Positions 55,054-63,542 of a stretch of DNA of 64,000 nt are shown one piece after another; the stretch's first letter is position 1, and the number at the start of each line of letters is the position of its first letter. Where the stretch lies: NCBI GenBank assembly GCA_016125425.1, contig WGLT01000002.1, forward strand, positions 1 through 64,000, given 5' to 3'. The notes below the pieces were generated by a model. The model did not search any database. It saw nothing but the letters and a program-made list of their open reading frames with translations, and had not been told where the DNA came from. Made by a program: the position numbers and the translations under genes. This DNA is from Alphaproteobacteria bacterium. GTDB taxonomy: Bacteria; Pseudomonadota; Alphaproteobacteria; Caulobacterales; Parvularculaceae.

Positions 55054-55881
55054 CTACTCCTCACGAGGCGCGCGAACCGCCCCCGAAATATCGCGCGCAA
55101 GGCTCAACACCGACTTGACGACAATATCAGATTTGCCCCGAGATTGCGCCAGCGACGACGCGAGACGCTCGACAAGGGCCGAGCCGACGACCACCGCGTC
55201 GGCGACTTTAGCGATGTCCCGCGCCTTTTCCTTTGTTTTGATGCCGAAACCAACCGCCACTGGCAAGCCTGATGCGGCTCTCAGCCGCGCCGCTGCGGCG
55301 GCCACGGCCTGGGTTTCGCCCGCCGCCTTGCCGGTGATTCCGGCGACCGAGACATAGTAGAGGAAGCCCGAGGCGTTCTTGACCACCATCGGCAGCCGCC
55401 GCGCGTCCGTCGTCGGCGTCGCGAGGCGGATGAAATCGAGCCCCTCCGCGCGCGCCGGAAGGCGCAGTTCGGCGTCTTCTTCCGGCGGCAGGTCGACCAC
55501 GATAAGACCGTCGACGCCTGCCGCTTTGGCGTCCCGGACGAAATCCGCCGGGCCATAGGCGCAAACGGGGTTGTAATAGCCCATAAGGATGATCGGCGTT
55601 TCATCGTCTTGCTGACGAAACGTCCTGACCATGGCCAGCGTCTTTTTCAGAGTCTGACCGGATTTCAGCGCCCGCAGCCCCGCCGCCTGGATCGCCGGGC
55701 CGTCCGCCATGGGATCGGTGAAACACACGCCGAGCTCGATCACATCGGCGCCGGCGCCGGGGAGCGCTTTCAGCAATGCAAGCGAGGTTTCGTAATCGGG
55801 ATCGCCCGCCATGATGAAGGGCACGAACGCGGCGCGGCGTTCATGCGCGAGCTTTGCGAAGCGGTCGGCGATCCGGGTCAA
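55054..55881 (-). CDS. trpA: tryptophan synthase alpha subunit
   Basis: A 275-residue TIM-barrel subunit that cleaves indole-glycerol phosphate. The start is read as TTG 55881 ([23 protein letters not shown], aligned with the family N-terminus); no better codon is nearby. The catalytic glutamate lies in [18 protein letters not shown], and the phosphate loops are [13 protein letters not shown] and [11 protein letters not shown]. Its partner trpB lies about 2.6 kb upstream on the same strand, separated by three unrelated genes. Confidence 0.94.
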   Translation of the reverse strand: MTRIADRFAKLAHERRAAFVPFIMAGDPDYETSLALLKALPGAGADVIELGVCFTDPMADGPAIQAAGLRALKSGQTLKKTLAMVRTFRQQDDETPIILMGYYNPVCAYGPADFVRDAKAAGVDGLIVVDLPPEEDAELRLPARAEGLDFIRLATPTTDARRLPMVVKNASGFLYYVSVAGITGKAAGETQAVAAAAARLRAASGLPVAVGFGIKTKEKARDIAKVADAVVVGSALVERLASSLAQSRGKSDIVVKSVLSLARDISGAVRAPREE

Positions 55882-55948
55882 TCAACGGGTCCTGCCAATG
55901 CGCCGGCTTGCCTAGCGCCGATCCGCCCGGAAGGAAAGCGAGGCGGCG

Positions 55949-57268
55949 CTATTCTTTCGGCATCAAGGTCATGGCGCCGACGACCATCGCCTCAATTCCG
56001 GATTCGATCACCGGCTCGGGCGTGATCTTGAAGAAAGGCGAGTGATGCGGCGCGGCCGTCGCGATGTCTTTTTCCGGCGTGCCGCCGACCTGGAAATAAA
56101 CGCCTTTGACGCCCGTGTCCGGCGCGACGAAATAGGCGAAATCCTCCGCGCCCATGCCGCTTCGCGGCGCGTCGATCACCGTTCCCGCGGGCAGGGTCTT
56201 CTCAAAGGCCGCTTTGATGATCGCGGCCGTCGGCGTGTCGTTGATCGTCGGCGGCGTCGTCTCCGTCGCCGAACGCACAACCTCCGGCATCTTGTCCTTC
56301 GGCACGCCGAGCGAAATCGCAACGCCTTTCGCCACCCGGTCAATGCCGTCGAGCAGTTTTTCGCGCGTCGCCTCATCGTCGGCGCGGACGGTCAACTGCA
56401 TGTCGACGCGATCGCCAATGATATTGTGTTTGACCCCGCCGTGGATGGAGCCGACGGTGATGACGCCCGGCTCGAGAGGATCGATATTGCGCGAAACAAT
56501 CGACTGCAGGGAGACGACGATCTGCGAGGCCACCAGCACGGTATCGATCCCCTTGTGCGGCGATGCGCCATGCGTTCCGACGCCGTGAACGTGAATGTCG
56601 ACGCTGTCCGAGCTTGAATAGGCGATCGCCTGCGGCACGACGATCTTGCCCGCCGGCTTGTCGGCCGCGACATGGAAAGCGAGCGCGTAGTCGGGCTTCG
56701 GAAACCGCTTGTATAGGCCGTCCTTCATCATGTCGCGCGCGCCCGAAATGCGCTCCTCCGCAGGCTGAGCAATGAGAACAAGCGTGCCGGACCATTTGTC
56801 CTTCAGCCGCGCGAGCTGGCGCGCCTCGCCGACGAGCGCCGTGATATGGGTGTCGTGGCCGCAGGCGTGCATGACGGGCTGGTCGATCCCGGCGATATCG
56901 ACCTGTCGGGCGGCCGAGGCGTAGGCAAGGCCCGATTGCTCCTTCAGCGGCAGGCCATCCATGTCGGCGCGCAGCATCACCGTCGGGCCCGGCCCGTTTT
57001 TCATCACTGCGACGACGCCGGTCCCGCCGACCTTTTCCGTCACGTCAAAGCCCAGCGCGCGCAGCTCCTGCGCGATCCGCGCCGAAGTCTTGAATTCCTT
57101 GAAGGAAAGTTCGGGGTTTTCATGGAAATGGATAAAGAGCGCCTTGAGGTTCTGCTGATAGTCGGCCGCGATCGCCGCGCGAAGGCTGTCGTCGGCCCTC
57201 GACGAAGGCGCGAAAGCGAAAATGGCCGCGGCGGACAGAACGGAAATCTTGAATGAATGCGCAGTCAT
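55949..57268 (-). CDS. secreted M20-family amidohydrolase / carboxypeptidase
   Basis: A 439-residue metallohydrolase with a signal peptide (about residues 1-25, ending SSRAD). Metal-site motifs of the M20D group are DMDGLPLKEQSG, HACGHDTHITALVG, QPAEERISGARDM and HGVGTHGASPHKG, plus a late histidine in APHHSPFF. Substrates of the group include N-acyl amino acids, hippurate-like amides and IAA-amino acid conjugates. It sits between trpB and trpA and is not part of the pathway by sequence. Confidence 0.9.
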   Translation of the reverse strand: MTAHSFKISVLSAAAIFAFAPSSRADDSLRAAIAADYQQNLKALFIHFHENPELSFKEFKTSARIAQELRALGFDVTEKVGGTGVVAVMKNGPGPTVMLRADMDGLPLKEQSGLAYASAARQVDIAGIDQPVMHACGHDTHITALVGEARQLARLKDKWSGTLVLIAQPAEERISGARDMMKDGLYKRFPKPDYALAFHVAADKPAGKIVVPQAIAYSSSDSVDIHVHGVGTHGASPHKGIDTVLVASQIVVSLQSIVSRNIDPLEPGVITVGSIHGGVKHNIIGDRVDMQLTVRADDEATREKLLDGIDRVAKGVAISLGVPKDKMPEVVRSATETTPPTINDTPTAAIIKAAFEKTLPAGTVIDAPRSGMGAEDFAYFVAPDTGVKGVYFQVGGTPEKDIATAAPHHSPFFKITPEPVIESGIEAMVVGAMTLMPKE

Positions 57269-57381
57269 GGAGCCCCCATGCGTCGAGGATGAAAGGGGCG
57301 AGCTTAGGGGGCGCGCTTGCGTTCGTAAACGCCGCCTGACACGGCCAAGGGGCCCGGACGCGCCGCCGCCCGGGCCCTGAC

Positions 57382-57421
57382 CGGCGCGCGCCCGACGCCC
57401 GCGCGCCGTTTTCGATTTTTC
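57382..57421 (+). terminator. plus-oriented hairpin plus T-tract in a minus-strand region
   Basis: A perfect 9-bp stem (57382-57390 with 57400-57408, CGGCGCGCG/CGCGCGCCG) is followed on the plus strand by TTTTCGATTTTTC. All flanking genes are on the minus strand, so it is oriented to stop antisense or uncharted plus-strand transcription. Confidence 0.55.
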
Positions 57422-57428
57422 TTCCGTT

Positions 57429-57785
57429 CTAGCCGCGGATGTAGAGCCTCACGCCGCGGTCGTAGCGATAATACATATGCAGCCGACCGTCATAGCTGAG
57501 CTTGAGCGCCGGCGCGCGATAGGCGTAAGCAGCGCGGACGCGCCGAAGCTCGCGCCGGTCCGGCTGATAGACGAAGGTCGTCCGGGAGCAAACGGTTATG
57601 CGCTCGGTCTGGCTTCGCCCGGCGCGGCCGCGGTCGTACCGATCGCGGTCAAATCGATCACCGCCGCGGGAGACAATTTCCGTCGTGCATCCGGCGCGAT
57701 TTGCGCGCCACTCGCCTGCGAACGCCGGCGCGGCCGCCAGCGCCAATCCGACGCCAAGAACGCCCGCAATCAGTTTGATGTTCAT
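57429..57785 (-). CDS. small secreted basic protein of unknown function
   Basis: A 118-residue protein started at ATG 57785, which has a very strong ribosome site (GGAGGAAGGT). It has a signal peptide (residues 1-23, APAFA|GE). The mature part is rich in Arg, Asp and Tyr (RFDRDRYDRGRAGR), with a single Cys pair (C33 region and VCSRTTF). It ends YYRYDRGVRLYIRG. I recognise no family. The expected location is the periplasm. It is preceded by tandem repeats and a palindrome that look regulatory. Confidence 0.75.
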   Translation of the reverse strand: MNIKLIAGVLGVGLALAAAPAFAGEWRANRAGCTTEIVSRGGDRFDRDRYDRGRAGRSQTERITVCSRTTFVYQPDRRELRRVRAAYAYRAPALKLSYDGRLHMYYRYDRGVRLYIRG

Positions 57786-57861
57786 ACCTTCCTCCTTCGA
57801 CCAAGGCGCCGACGCCAGCCCGCGTCGCCTCACGAAAATTCAAACGCAAGGGCGTTGATTT

Positions 57862-57900
57862 GTCCGGCGCGCCGGACGGGGGTCATTTCGGGGTCATTTC
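57862..57900. promoter_or_regulatory. 16-bp palindrome and tandem 11-bp repeats upstream of the secreted protein
   Basis: GTCCGGCGCGCCGGAC (57862-57877) is a perfect palindrome. Next to it GGGGTCATTTC occurs twice in tandem (57879-57889, 57890-57900). All lie between the MarR gene stop (57923) and the secreted-protein start (57785), that is, in the latter's control region. Confidence 0.5.
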
Positions 57901-57922
57901 GCGGCGAAATTCGGGCGCGATT

Positions 57923-58387
57923 TCACGCCGTTTCGTCGAGATAGTCTTTCAGAACATTATTCAGCGTTCGGATCGCCTTCGTCGCCGCGGCAAAATCGGC
58001 GTCTCCCGCGCGCGCGAGTCTGTCGCGAATCGCCGCTAGCTCGCGCCGCTGGATTTCGACGCAAAGCTCAATGCCCGCCGGCGTCAACAGATAGAGCTTC
58101 GAACGCTTGTGGCGCGGATTGGGCTTCGTGCTGACGAAGCCGCGGGCGATGAGATTGTCGAGCACCGGCTGAACCGCCTGACGCGTCACCGGGCGCTTGC
58201 GCGCGATGTCGGGCGCCGTCTGCTCGCCGTCGAAAAACAGGTCCCGCAGGACCGAACGCGCCGGCGCCTCGACGCCGAGATCGGCGAGAAGCCGCTCGGC
58301 GGCGGCGGTCAGCCGGAAATGACAGAACGGCGCTTCATTTATGAAGGCGAGAATGTCGGCTTCCGGGGACGGGTGGGGCTCATACAT
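57923..58387 (-). CDS. MarR-family winged-helix regulator
   Basis: A 154-residue protein with a typical MarR core: FCHFRLTAAAERLLADLG, PDIARKRPVTRQAVQPVLDNLIARGFVS (recognition helix and wing), NPRHKRSKLYLLTPAG (wing with Arg/Lys), and a C-terminal dimer helix. It should be a dimeric repressor responding to a small-molecule ligand. A perfect palindrome overlaps its own start codon, a classic autoregulatory site. Target genes are unknown. Confidence 0.9.
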   Translation of the reverse strand: MYEPHPSPEADILAFINEAPFCHFRLTAAAERLLADLGVEAPARSVLRDLFFDGEQTAPDIARKRPVTRQAVQPVLDNLIARGFVSTKPNPRHKRSKLYLLTPAGIELCVEIQRRELAAIRDRLARAGDADFAAATKAIRTLNNVLKDYLDETA

Positions 58388-58424
58388 GACAAATGATTTG
58401 TCATTATGAAAAATCGATTGTCAA
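58386..58424 (-). promoter_or_regulatory. MarR autoregulatory operator and promoter
   Basis: ATGACAAATGATTTGTCAT (58386-58404) is a perfect 8-bp inverted repeat around three bases, and includes the start codon. On the minus strand a consensus TTGACA (58424-58419) is 17 bases from ACAAAT (58401-58396), which lies inside the palindrome. Transcription would begin within a few bases of the ATG, so the mRNA may be leaderless, and repressor binding would cover both -10 and start. Confidence 0.6.
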
Positions 58425-58526
58425 TACACGCCGGCGCGGCGCCTGGCCGCTCGGGGAAGCGCGACGCCCCCCTCTTTGCGGTCCGGCGCGACGTATGCGC
58501 GCCCGGGCGAAGGGACGCGAGCACCC

Positions 58527-59771
58527 TCATCGATCTTTGAGAATATCCATCACCGAAAAGACATCCTTGTCGCCGCGTCCGCAGAGATTGACGAGGAGGA
58601 TTTCGTCCTCGCCCATCGCCTGCGCCTTGTCGACGGCGCGGGCCAGCGCATGTGCCGGCTCGAGCGCCGGGATGATCCCTTCGAGTTCGGCGCAAAGCTG
58701 GAACATCGACAGCGCTTCGTCATCGGTCGCCGACTGGTACTGAACGCGCCCGACATCGTGCAGCCAGGCGTGCTCCGGCCCGACGCCGGGATAATCGAGA
58801 CCAGCCGAAATCGAATGCGCATCCTTGATCTGGCCGTCCGCATCCTGAAGGAGATAGGTGCGGTTGCCGTGAAGAACGCCCGGACGCCCGCCCGACAGCG
58901 AGGCCGCGTGCTCGCCCGTCGACAGACCCAAACCCGCTGCTTCGACGCCGATGATTTCGACATCGGAATCATCAAGAAAGGGGTGAAACAAGCCGATCGC
59001 GTTCGATCCGCCGCCGATGCAGGCCATGACCGCGTTTGGAAGCCGCCCTTCGGCCTCGAGCATCTGCGCTTTCGCCTCCCTGCCGATCACGGACTGAAAA
59101 TCCCGGACCATCATCGGATAGGGATGCGGCCCCGCCGCCGTGCCGATGATGTAAAAGGTGTCGGCGACATTGGTGACCCAGTCGCGCAAGGCCTCGTTCA
59201 TCGCGTCTTTCAGGGTCGCGCGGCCGGATGTGACCGGAATGACTTCGGCGCCCAGCAATTTCATCCGGAAGACATTGGGCTTTTGCCGTTCGACATCGGT
59301 CGCGCCCATATAGACGACGCAGGGCAGGCCGAAGCGCGCGCAAACCGTCGCCGTCGCGACGCCATGCTGGCCGGCGCCCGTCTCGGCGATGATGCGGGTC
59401 TTGCCCATGCGGCGCGCAAGCAGGATTTGCCCCATGCAATTGTTGATCTTGTGCGCGCCGGTGTGATTGAGCTCGTCGCGCTTGAAATAGATTTTCGCGC
59501 CTTTGCCGGGCGCTGAAAGACCTCGGACATACGCGGTCAAACGCTCGGCGTAATAGAGCGGCGACGGCCGCCCGACATAATGCTTCAGATAAGAGGCGAG
59601 TTCGTCCTGAAAGGCGGGGTCTGACCTGGCTTCGAGATAAGCCTTTTCGAGATCGAGCACGAGCGGCATCAACGTCTCGGCGACGAACCGTCCGCCATAC
59701 TTGCCGAAGCGGCCTTCGGCGTCAGGGCCGGCGCGGTACGTATTCAATTTCTCGGAAGTAGGGCCAGTCAT
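58527..59771 (-). CDS. trpB: tryptophan synthase beta subunit
   Basis: A 414-residue PLP enzyme that condenses indole with serine. Start taken at ATG 59771; a TTG six codons earlier is less likely. The PLP lysine is in [15 protein letters not shown], the catalytic glutamate region is [13 protein letters not shown], and the cofactor phosphate loop is [16 protein letters not shown]. Length and order are standard. It lies 935 bases from trpF, separated by the COG4705 pseudogene. Confidence 0.96.
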   Translation of the reverse strand: MTGPTSEKLNTYRAGPDAEGRFGKYGGRFVAETLMPLVLDLEKAYLEARSDPAFQDELASYLKHYVGRPSPLYYAERLTAYVRGLSAPGKGAKIYFKRDELNHTGAHKINNCMGQILLARRMGKTRIIAETGAGQHGVATATVCARFGLPCVVYMGATDVERQKPNVFRMKLLGAEVIPVTSGRATLKDAMNEALRDWVTNVADTFYIIGTAAGPHPYPMMVRDFQSVIGREAKAQMLEAEGRLPNAVMACIGGGSNAIGLFHPFLDDSDVEIIGVEAAGLGLSTGEHAASLSGGRPGVLHGNRTYLLQDADGQIKDAHSISAGLDYPGVGPEHAWLHDVGRVQYQSATDDEALSMFQLCAELEGIIPALEPAHALARAVDKAQAMGEDEILLVNLCGRGDKDVFSVMDILKDR

Positions 59772-59935
59772 CGCCGGGTAGTTCCTCAAGTAGGGCCGAA
59801 CGATGGAGGGCGCGCCGGCCTGTGTCCGTCGGGTTTAATAGGCGCGGCGCCGCGCGTCCATGCGCGGCCGCGCCTTCGTCCGTCACAAGCTTCGCCCGCA
59901 TAAAGAGCCGCGAGACGAATCGCGACTGGGGAACC

Positions 59936-60707
59936 ATGGAAAAAGACGCAGCCCTGACCAAGGTTCCCGCCGTCACATTCGGCTTCTGGGGGATCAAAAC
60001 ATTGGCGACGCCCCCGGGAGAGACGCCGGCGACACCGTATCGATGACCATGAATCTCGGCTATCTCGTCGGGGCCGCCATATTCCTGTCCCTGCTCATCG
60101 TTCTTGTCGTCGCCCAGATCGCTGCGAGGAAATTTCACCCGTTCCTTTATTGGGCGACGATCATCGCCTCGACGACCGCCGGCAGACATTGGCCGATTTT
60201 GCGGACCGATCGCTCGGCGTCGGTTACGCCGGGGGTTCGACCCTCCTCCTTATTTGCGTCGCAGCCTCGCCGGCGCTTTGGCGCTGCTCCGAAGGCTCCG
60301 TCTCCGTGCAGACGGTGCGCGCCCCGCGCGTTGAGGCGTTTTACCGGGCGACAATCACGTTTTCTCAGACATTGGGCACGGCCCTCGGCGACTGGACGGC
60401 GGATTCCGGCCCGGGTTATGACGGCGCCGCGCTGATTTTCGGCGCCGCCCTCGCTATCGCCGCCGCCTATTTCCGAACCCGGACGTCGCGCGTTTTCCTG
60501 TTCCGGGCGGCGTTCATTCTGACGCGGCCGCTGGGCGCTGCGGTTGGCGACTTCTTCGACAAGCCAGCCGCGCAAGGCGGGCTCGACATCAGCCGGCCGC
60601 TCGCCTCTGCGATCATTGCGGCGGCGATACTCGTCTGCATGGCGATCTTTCCGCAGCGCGCCGGCGCGCACGCCGGCGCCGAGACGGCGCGGACCGCTAA
60701 GGGTTGA
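59936..60707 (+). pseudogene. COG4705 membrane-anchored protein, two frameshifts
   Basis: Three consecutive pieces of one membrane protein are in three frames. Piece 1 (from ATG 59936) reads KVPAVTFGFWGIKTLAT. Piece 2 (from about 60030) reads GDTVSMTMNLGYLVGAAIF and FHPFLYWATIIASTTAG. Piece 3 (from about 60190) reads TLADFADRSLGVGYAGG, ITFSQTLGTALGDWTAD and LTRPLGAAVGDFFDKP, to a TGA at 60705. Each step lowers the frame by one, so two single-base deletions (near 60024-60030 and 60179-60188) would restore one protein. Several positions where I expect a conserved tryptophan now read arginine. Lies antisense between trpB and trpF. Confidence 0.82.
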
Positions 60708-60709
60708 TT

Positions 60710-61384
60710 TCAGAACGCCTGGCGAGACGCCTTGATGAACGCTGCGATCGCCGCCGCGTCTTTCTTTCCGGGCGCCGATTCGACCCCCGAAGAGACGTCG
60801 ACGCCGGCGAAGGCCGGAGAGCCCCCCGCCGCCTTGATCGCCTGCGCCACATTCGCCGCATCGAGACCGCCCCCCACCAGGAAAGGAGTCTCGCCGGCAT
60901 AATCCTTCAGCGCCGACCAGTCGAAAGCGACGCCGTTGCCGCCCGGCCGGTCCGCGTTTTTCGGTTGCGGGGCGTCGAAGAGCAACATGTCGGCCGCGCC
61001 GGCGTAATCGGCGGCCGCGGCGAGGTCGCCGGGCGCGCCGACCGGCAAGGCCTTGATCACCTCGACGCCGAATTCGGCGCTCATCGCCGCGCACCGCTCC
61101 GGGCCTTCATGCCCGTGAAACTGAAAATGCGACAGAAACGGCGCAGCCTCCGCGAGCGCCTTTTCTCCGGCGTCAACGAAGAGGCCGACGAAATGCGGCG
61201 GATTGAACCCTTCTTCGTCGGCGGCTCGTTTCACCGCCGTCACGATGCTTTCGGCCGCTTCCGGCGCGACATAGCGCGGACTCTTCGGGAAAAACACGAA
61301 GCCGATAAGATCGGCGCCGAGCGAAGCGGCCTCGACGCCGATTTCCTCGGATCGAACGCCGCAGATTTTGATGAGGCGGGACAT
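60710..61384 (-). CDS. trpF: phosphoribosylanthranilate isomerase
   Basis: A 224-residue TIM barrel making the Amadori rearrangement in tryptophan synthesis. The catalytic cysteine lies in IKICGVRSEEIGVEAASLGAD, then GFVFFPKSPRYV and LVGGGLDAANVAQAI. The catalytic aspartate lies in GVDVSSGVESAPGKKD, all family marks. On the same strand as lapA (14 bases after its stop), and the first trp gene of the block. Confidence 0.94.
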   Translation of the reverse strand: MSRLIKICGVRSEEIGVEAASLGADLIGFVFFPKSPRYVAPEAAESIVTAVKRAADEEGFNPPHFVGLFVDAGEKALAEAAPFLSHFQFHGHEGPERCAAMSAEFGVEVIKALPVGAPGDLAAAADYAGAADMLLFDAPQPKNADRPGGNGVAFDWSALKDYAGETPFLVGGGLDAANVAQAIKAAGGSPAFAGVDVSSGVESAPGKKDAAAIAAFIKASRQAF

Positions 61385-61397
61385 GGGGATGCCAGAC

Positions 61398-61739
61398 CTA
61401 TTGGACCTGCAACGTTGGCAGAGTGTCTGAAGACCGTGACGCAGGCCCCGGCGATGCGGCGATTTCGCGTTTGAGCGCTTTGAGCTCGCGTCTTTCCGCG
61501 CGCGCTTTGCGGCGGCGCGGCCGGCCCGACAGCCACATGCCGAACGCCCCCGCGAAAAAGCCGATCAGCAAAGCGGCCGCGAGCCACAGCCACAAGGGCA
61601 GCGCCGGCGTCGCGATCGCCGGATTGTCCACGGAAATCGGGTCAAGGCTGAGCGAGACCGGTTGGCGGTTGGCCACAAGGAACATGACCAGCAAGAACCC
61701 TAAGGGGAGCCAAAAAAGGCGCGACAGCAGTTTCTTCAT
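61398..61739 (-). CDS. LapA-domain membrane protein
   Basis: A 113-residue protein started at ATG 61739. It has two hydrophobic segments (about 9-25, LFWLPLGFLLVMFLVA, and 48-70, LPLWLWLAAALLIGFFAGAFG) separated by NRQPVSLSLDPI. A basic, coiled C-terminal tail (RRRKARAERRELKALKREIA) follows. This is the layout of the lipopolysaccharide-assembly LapA domain. In alphaproteobacteria it is usually encoded between ihfB and trpF, as here except for two inserted genes. Confidence 0.85.
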   Translation of the reverse strand: MKKLLSRLFWLPLGFLLVMFLVANRQPVSLSLDPISVDNPAIATPALPLWLWLAAALLIGFFAGAFGMWLSGRPRRRKARAERRELKALKREIAASPGPASRSSDTLPTLQVQ

Positions 61740-61770
61740 AGATGCGTAATTCTGACCGAATTCCGGCCCT

Positions 61771-61800
61771 TTGCGCAATCGGCTTTCTGGCCTCTATATA
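61771..61800 (+). promoter_or_regulatory. likely promoter of the 2OG-oxygenase gene
   Basis: TTGCGC (61771-61776) and TATATA (61795-61800) are spaced by 18 bases, 25 bases before the ATG. Flanking AATTCCG (61760) and CGGAATT (61813) form an inverted repeat around it, suggesting regulated expression. Confidence 0.5.
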
Positions 61801-61824
61801 GGCGGCGAAATTCGGAATTAATCC

Positions 61825-62490
61825 ATGTTCATCGAGATTAAGAATATCCTGAGCCCCTCGGAAATCGCCCGACTTCGCGAGATCGGGGCGAGCGCCCGAT
61901 TTGTCGACGGCAAAATAAGCAATCCGCACAATCAGACCAAGAACAACCTGCAAATCGACCCTCAAGATCCCGCGCGGGCGGAATCCGTGCAGATTGTCGG
62001 CCAGGCGCTGATGCGTAATGAGGAGGTGCGGAACTTCGCCTTCATTCGCCGGATGGCCCCGCCGCTGCTCTGCAAATACACCTCGGAAATGGCCTATGGA
62101 CGCCACCCCGACAGCGCCTATTTGCCCATGCAGCCGACGCCGTTGCGTTCGGACATTTCCTGCACGGTGTTTCTCGCGCCGCCCGAAACCTATGATGGCG
62201 GGGCCTTAACCATTCACCTCGGTTCGCGCCCGATCTCGATCAAGGGCGACGCCGGTTCGGCGGTTCTCTATCCGTCGACCACTATTCATGAGGTCGAGCC
62301 GGTGCGTTCGGGCGAGCGCTTCGTCGCCATCACCTTCATGGAAAGCCAGATATGCGACGAGAAGAAGCGCGAACTGCTCTACATCCTCAATGATGTCGCC
62401 GCGCTCGAAGGCTACAATATCGGCTGGGATAATCGCGTCCGGCTCGAGCATGTGCGCCAGAGCCTGCACCGGATGTGGTCGACGAGCTAG
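61825..62490 (+). CDS. PKHD-type 2OG-Fe(II) dioxygenase (PiuC-like)
   Basis: A 221-residue prolyl-4-hydroxylase-like enzyme. Iron ligands are H94 and D96 (YGRHPDSA) and H155 (YPSTTIHEVEPV), and the 2-oxoglutarate arginine is R165 (SGERFVAITF). TVFLAPPETYDGGALTIHLG matches the PiuC/PKHD core, and the C-terminal helical tail is present. PiuC is tied to iron uptake in other bacteria, but the substrate is unknown here. Its stop shares CTAG with the sulfotransferase-like gene on the other strand (62487-62490). It interrupts the ihfB-lapA arrangement. Confidence 0.9.
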   Translation: MFIEIKNILSPSEIARLREIGASARFVDGKISNPHNQTKNNLQIDPQDPARAESVQIVGQALMRNEEVRNFAFIRRMAPPLLCKYTSEMAYGRHPDSAYLPMQPTPLRSDISCTVFLAPPETYDGGALTIHLGSRPISIKGDAGSAVLYPSTTIHEVEPVRSGERFVAITFMESQICDEKKRELLYILNDVAALEGYNIGWDNRVRLEHVRQSLHRMWSTS

Positions 62491-63512
62491 CCGAAGCGGG
62501 CGAGCGCGCCGGCGAGCGGCGGCGCCAAGTTCGCGGCGCTTTCGATAAAGGCCAGTCCCTTGCGGATCTCGGATTTATGATCGCGCTTGGCGGCGGCGAT
62601 CACCTGGTTGCGGAGATCGGCGCTGTAGCCGTGCTCCGGCGCTTTCGAATAACGCGTCATGATCGGGCCTTCGAGCGCGGCCTGGCACGCAGCTTCATTC
62701 GTTTCTATACGGAGGGCTGCGCAGGCAGCCTTCAGGTTTTCCGCCGGCGCGCCGAGAAAGCGGTCGAAATCAACCCCTGCGACGCGCCCATTCTCAACCG
62801 CGTCAAGCGCCGCCGTCGCCTCGCTCAGCCAGGAGAGCGCCGCAAGCTCGCCCGCCGACAACGCATGCACAGGCGCAATGTCGGGCGCGAGCGCAGCCAG
62901 ACGCTTTCGCCGCATCGGCGCGAAGGCTTTCAAATCGACCGCTGAGTTGGGTCCGGCGAGGATGACCGCAAGATGCGTTTCGGGCTTTTGGTAGACGAAG
63001 AGATCGGAAGCGTTATCGGGACGGTCGCCGATGAGCGCCGAAGCGATGCTCGTCGCCTTCACGACGACCGGCGCCGCCCCGCGCGCGAAGATCCGCTCGC
63101 AGACGCGAAGCCGCTCGCGACGCGCCTGCGGGCTCAAATAGGCGTTCGCGCCCTCCGCGGCGTCGAGAGCAAGCGCGCGCAGGACGAGGGGCTCGCGCAG
63201 GGCCTGGGCGCGCGAGGCCGCGCTCACGAGCCGCGATATCAAGGTTGAACCGCAATGGCCGAGATGAAAGATGACGCTGACGCCCTTATCGGGAAGCAGC
63301 CCGGCCGCCCTTTCGATGTCGTCCCAGGAAAACCAGGCTCCGGTCGTCCGCGGCGACAGGACTCTCTGGTCGAGAAAACTGTGTTCGGCGAAGCGGGCGC
63401 GCTCGAGCCGGACGAGAAGCCCGGCGCCTGCGAGCAGATCGATTTGATGCAGGAAGACGAGCGGGTCGCGCGCAAGATCGTCGAGCAGCGCGCGGTTGTC
63501 TTGCTCAGCCAT
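62487..63512 (-). CDS. sulfotransferase-like P-loop protein
   Basis: A 341-residue protein with a P-loop at VIFHLGHCGSTLISRLV (residues about 80-96), resembling the 5'-phosphosulfate loop of sulfotransferases with His-Cys in place of the usual Pro-Arg. VVVKATSIASALIG and FVYQKPETHLAVILAG provide later core strands. A helical C-terminal third follows. I expect a sulfotransferase-family fold, but the classic 3'-phosphate motif is not clear, so activity is uncertain. It faces the 2OG-oxygenase, paralleling the TPR-sulfotransferase and TPR-oxygenase pair at 7.7-15.8 kb. Confidence 0.72.
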   Translation of the reverse strand: MAEQDNRALLDDLARDPLVFLHQIDLLAGAGLLVRLERARFAEHSFLDQRVLSPRTTGAWFSWDDIERAAGLLPDKGVSVIFHLGHCGSTLISRLVSAASRAQALREPLVLRALALDAAEGANAYLSPQARRERLRVCERIFARGAAPVVVKATSIASALIGDRPDNASDLFVYQKPETHLAVILAGPNSAVDLKAFAPMRRKRLAALAPDIAPVHALSAGELAALSWLSEATAALDAVENGRVAGVDFDRFLGAPAENLKAACAALRIETNEAACQAALEGPIMTRYSKAPEHGYSADLRNQVIAAAKRDHKSEIRKGLAFIESAANLAPPLAGALARFG

Positions 63513-63542
63513 GAAAGCCGCGCCGGTTGACAGGCGCGCCGA

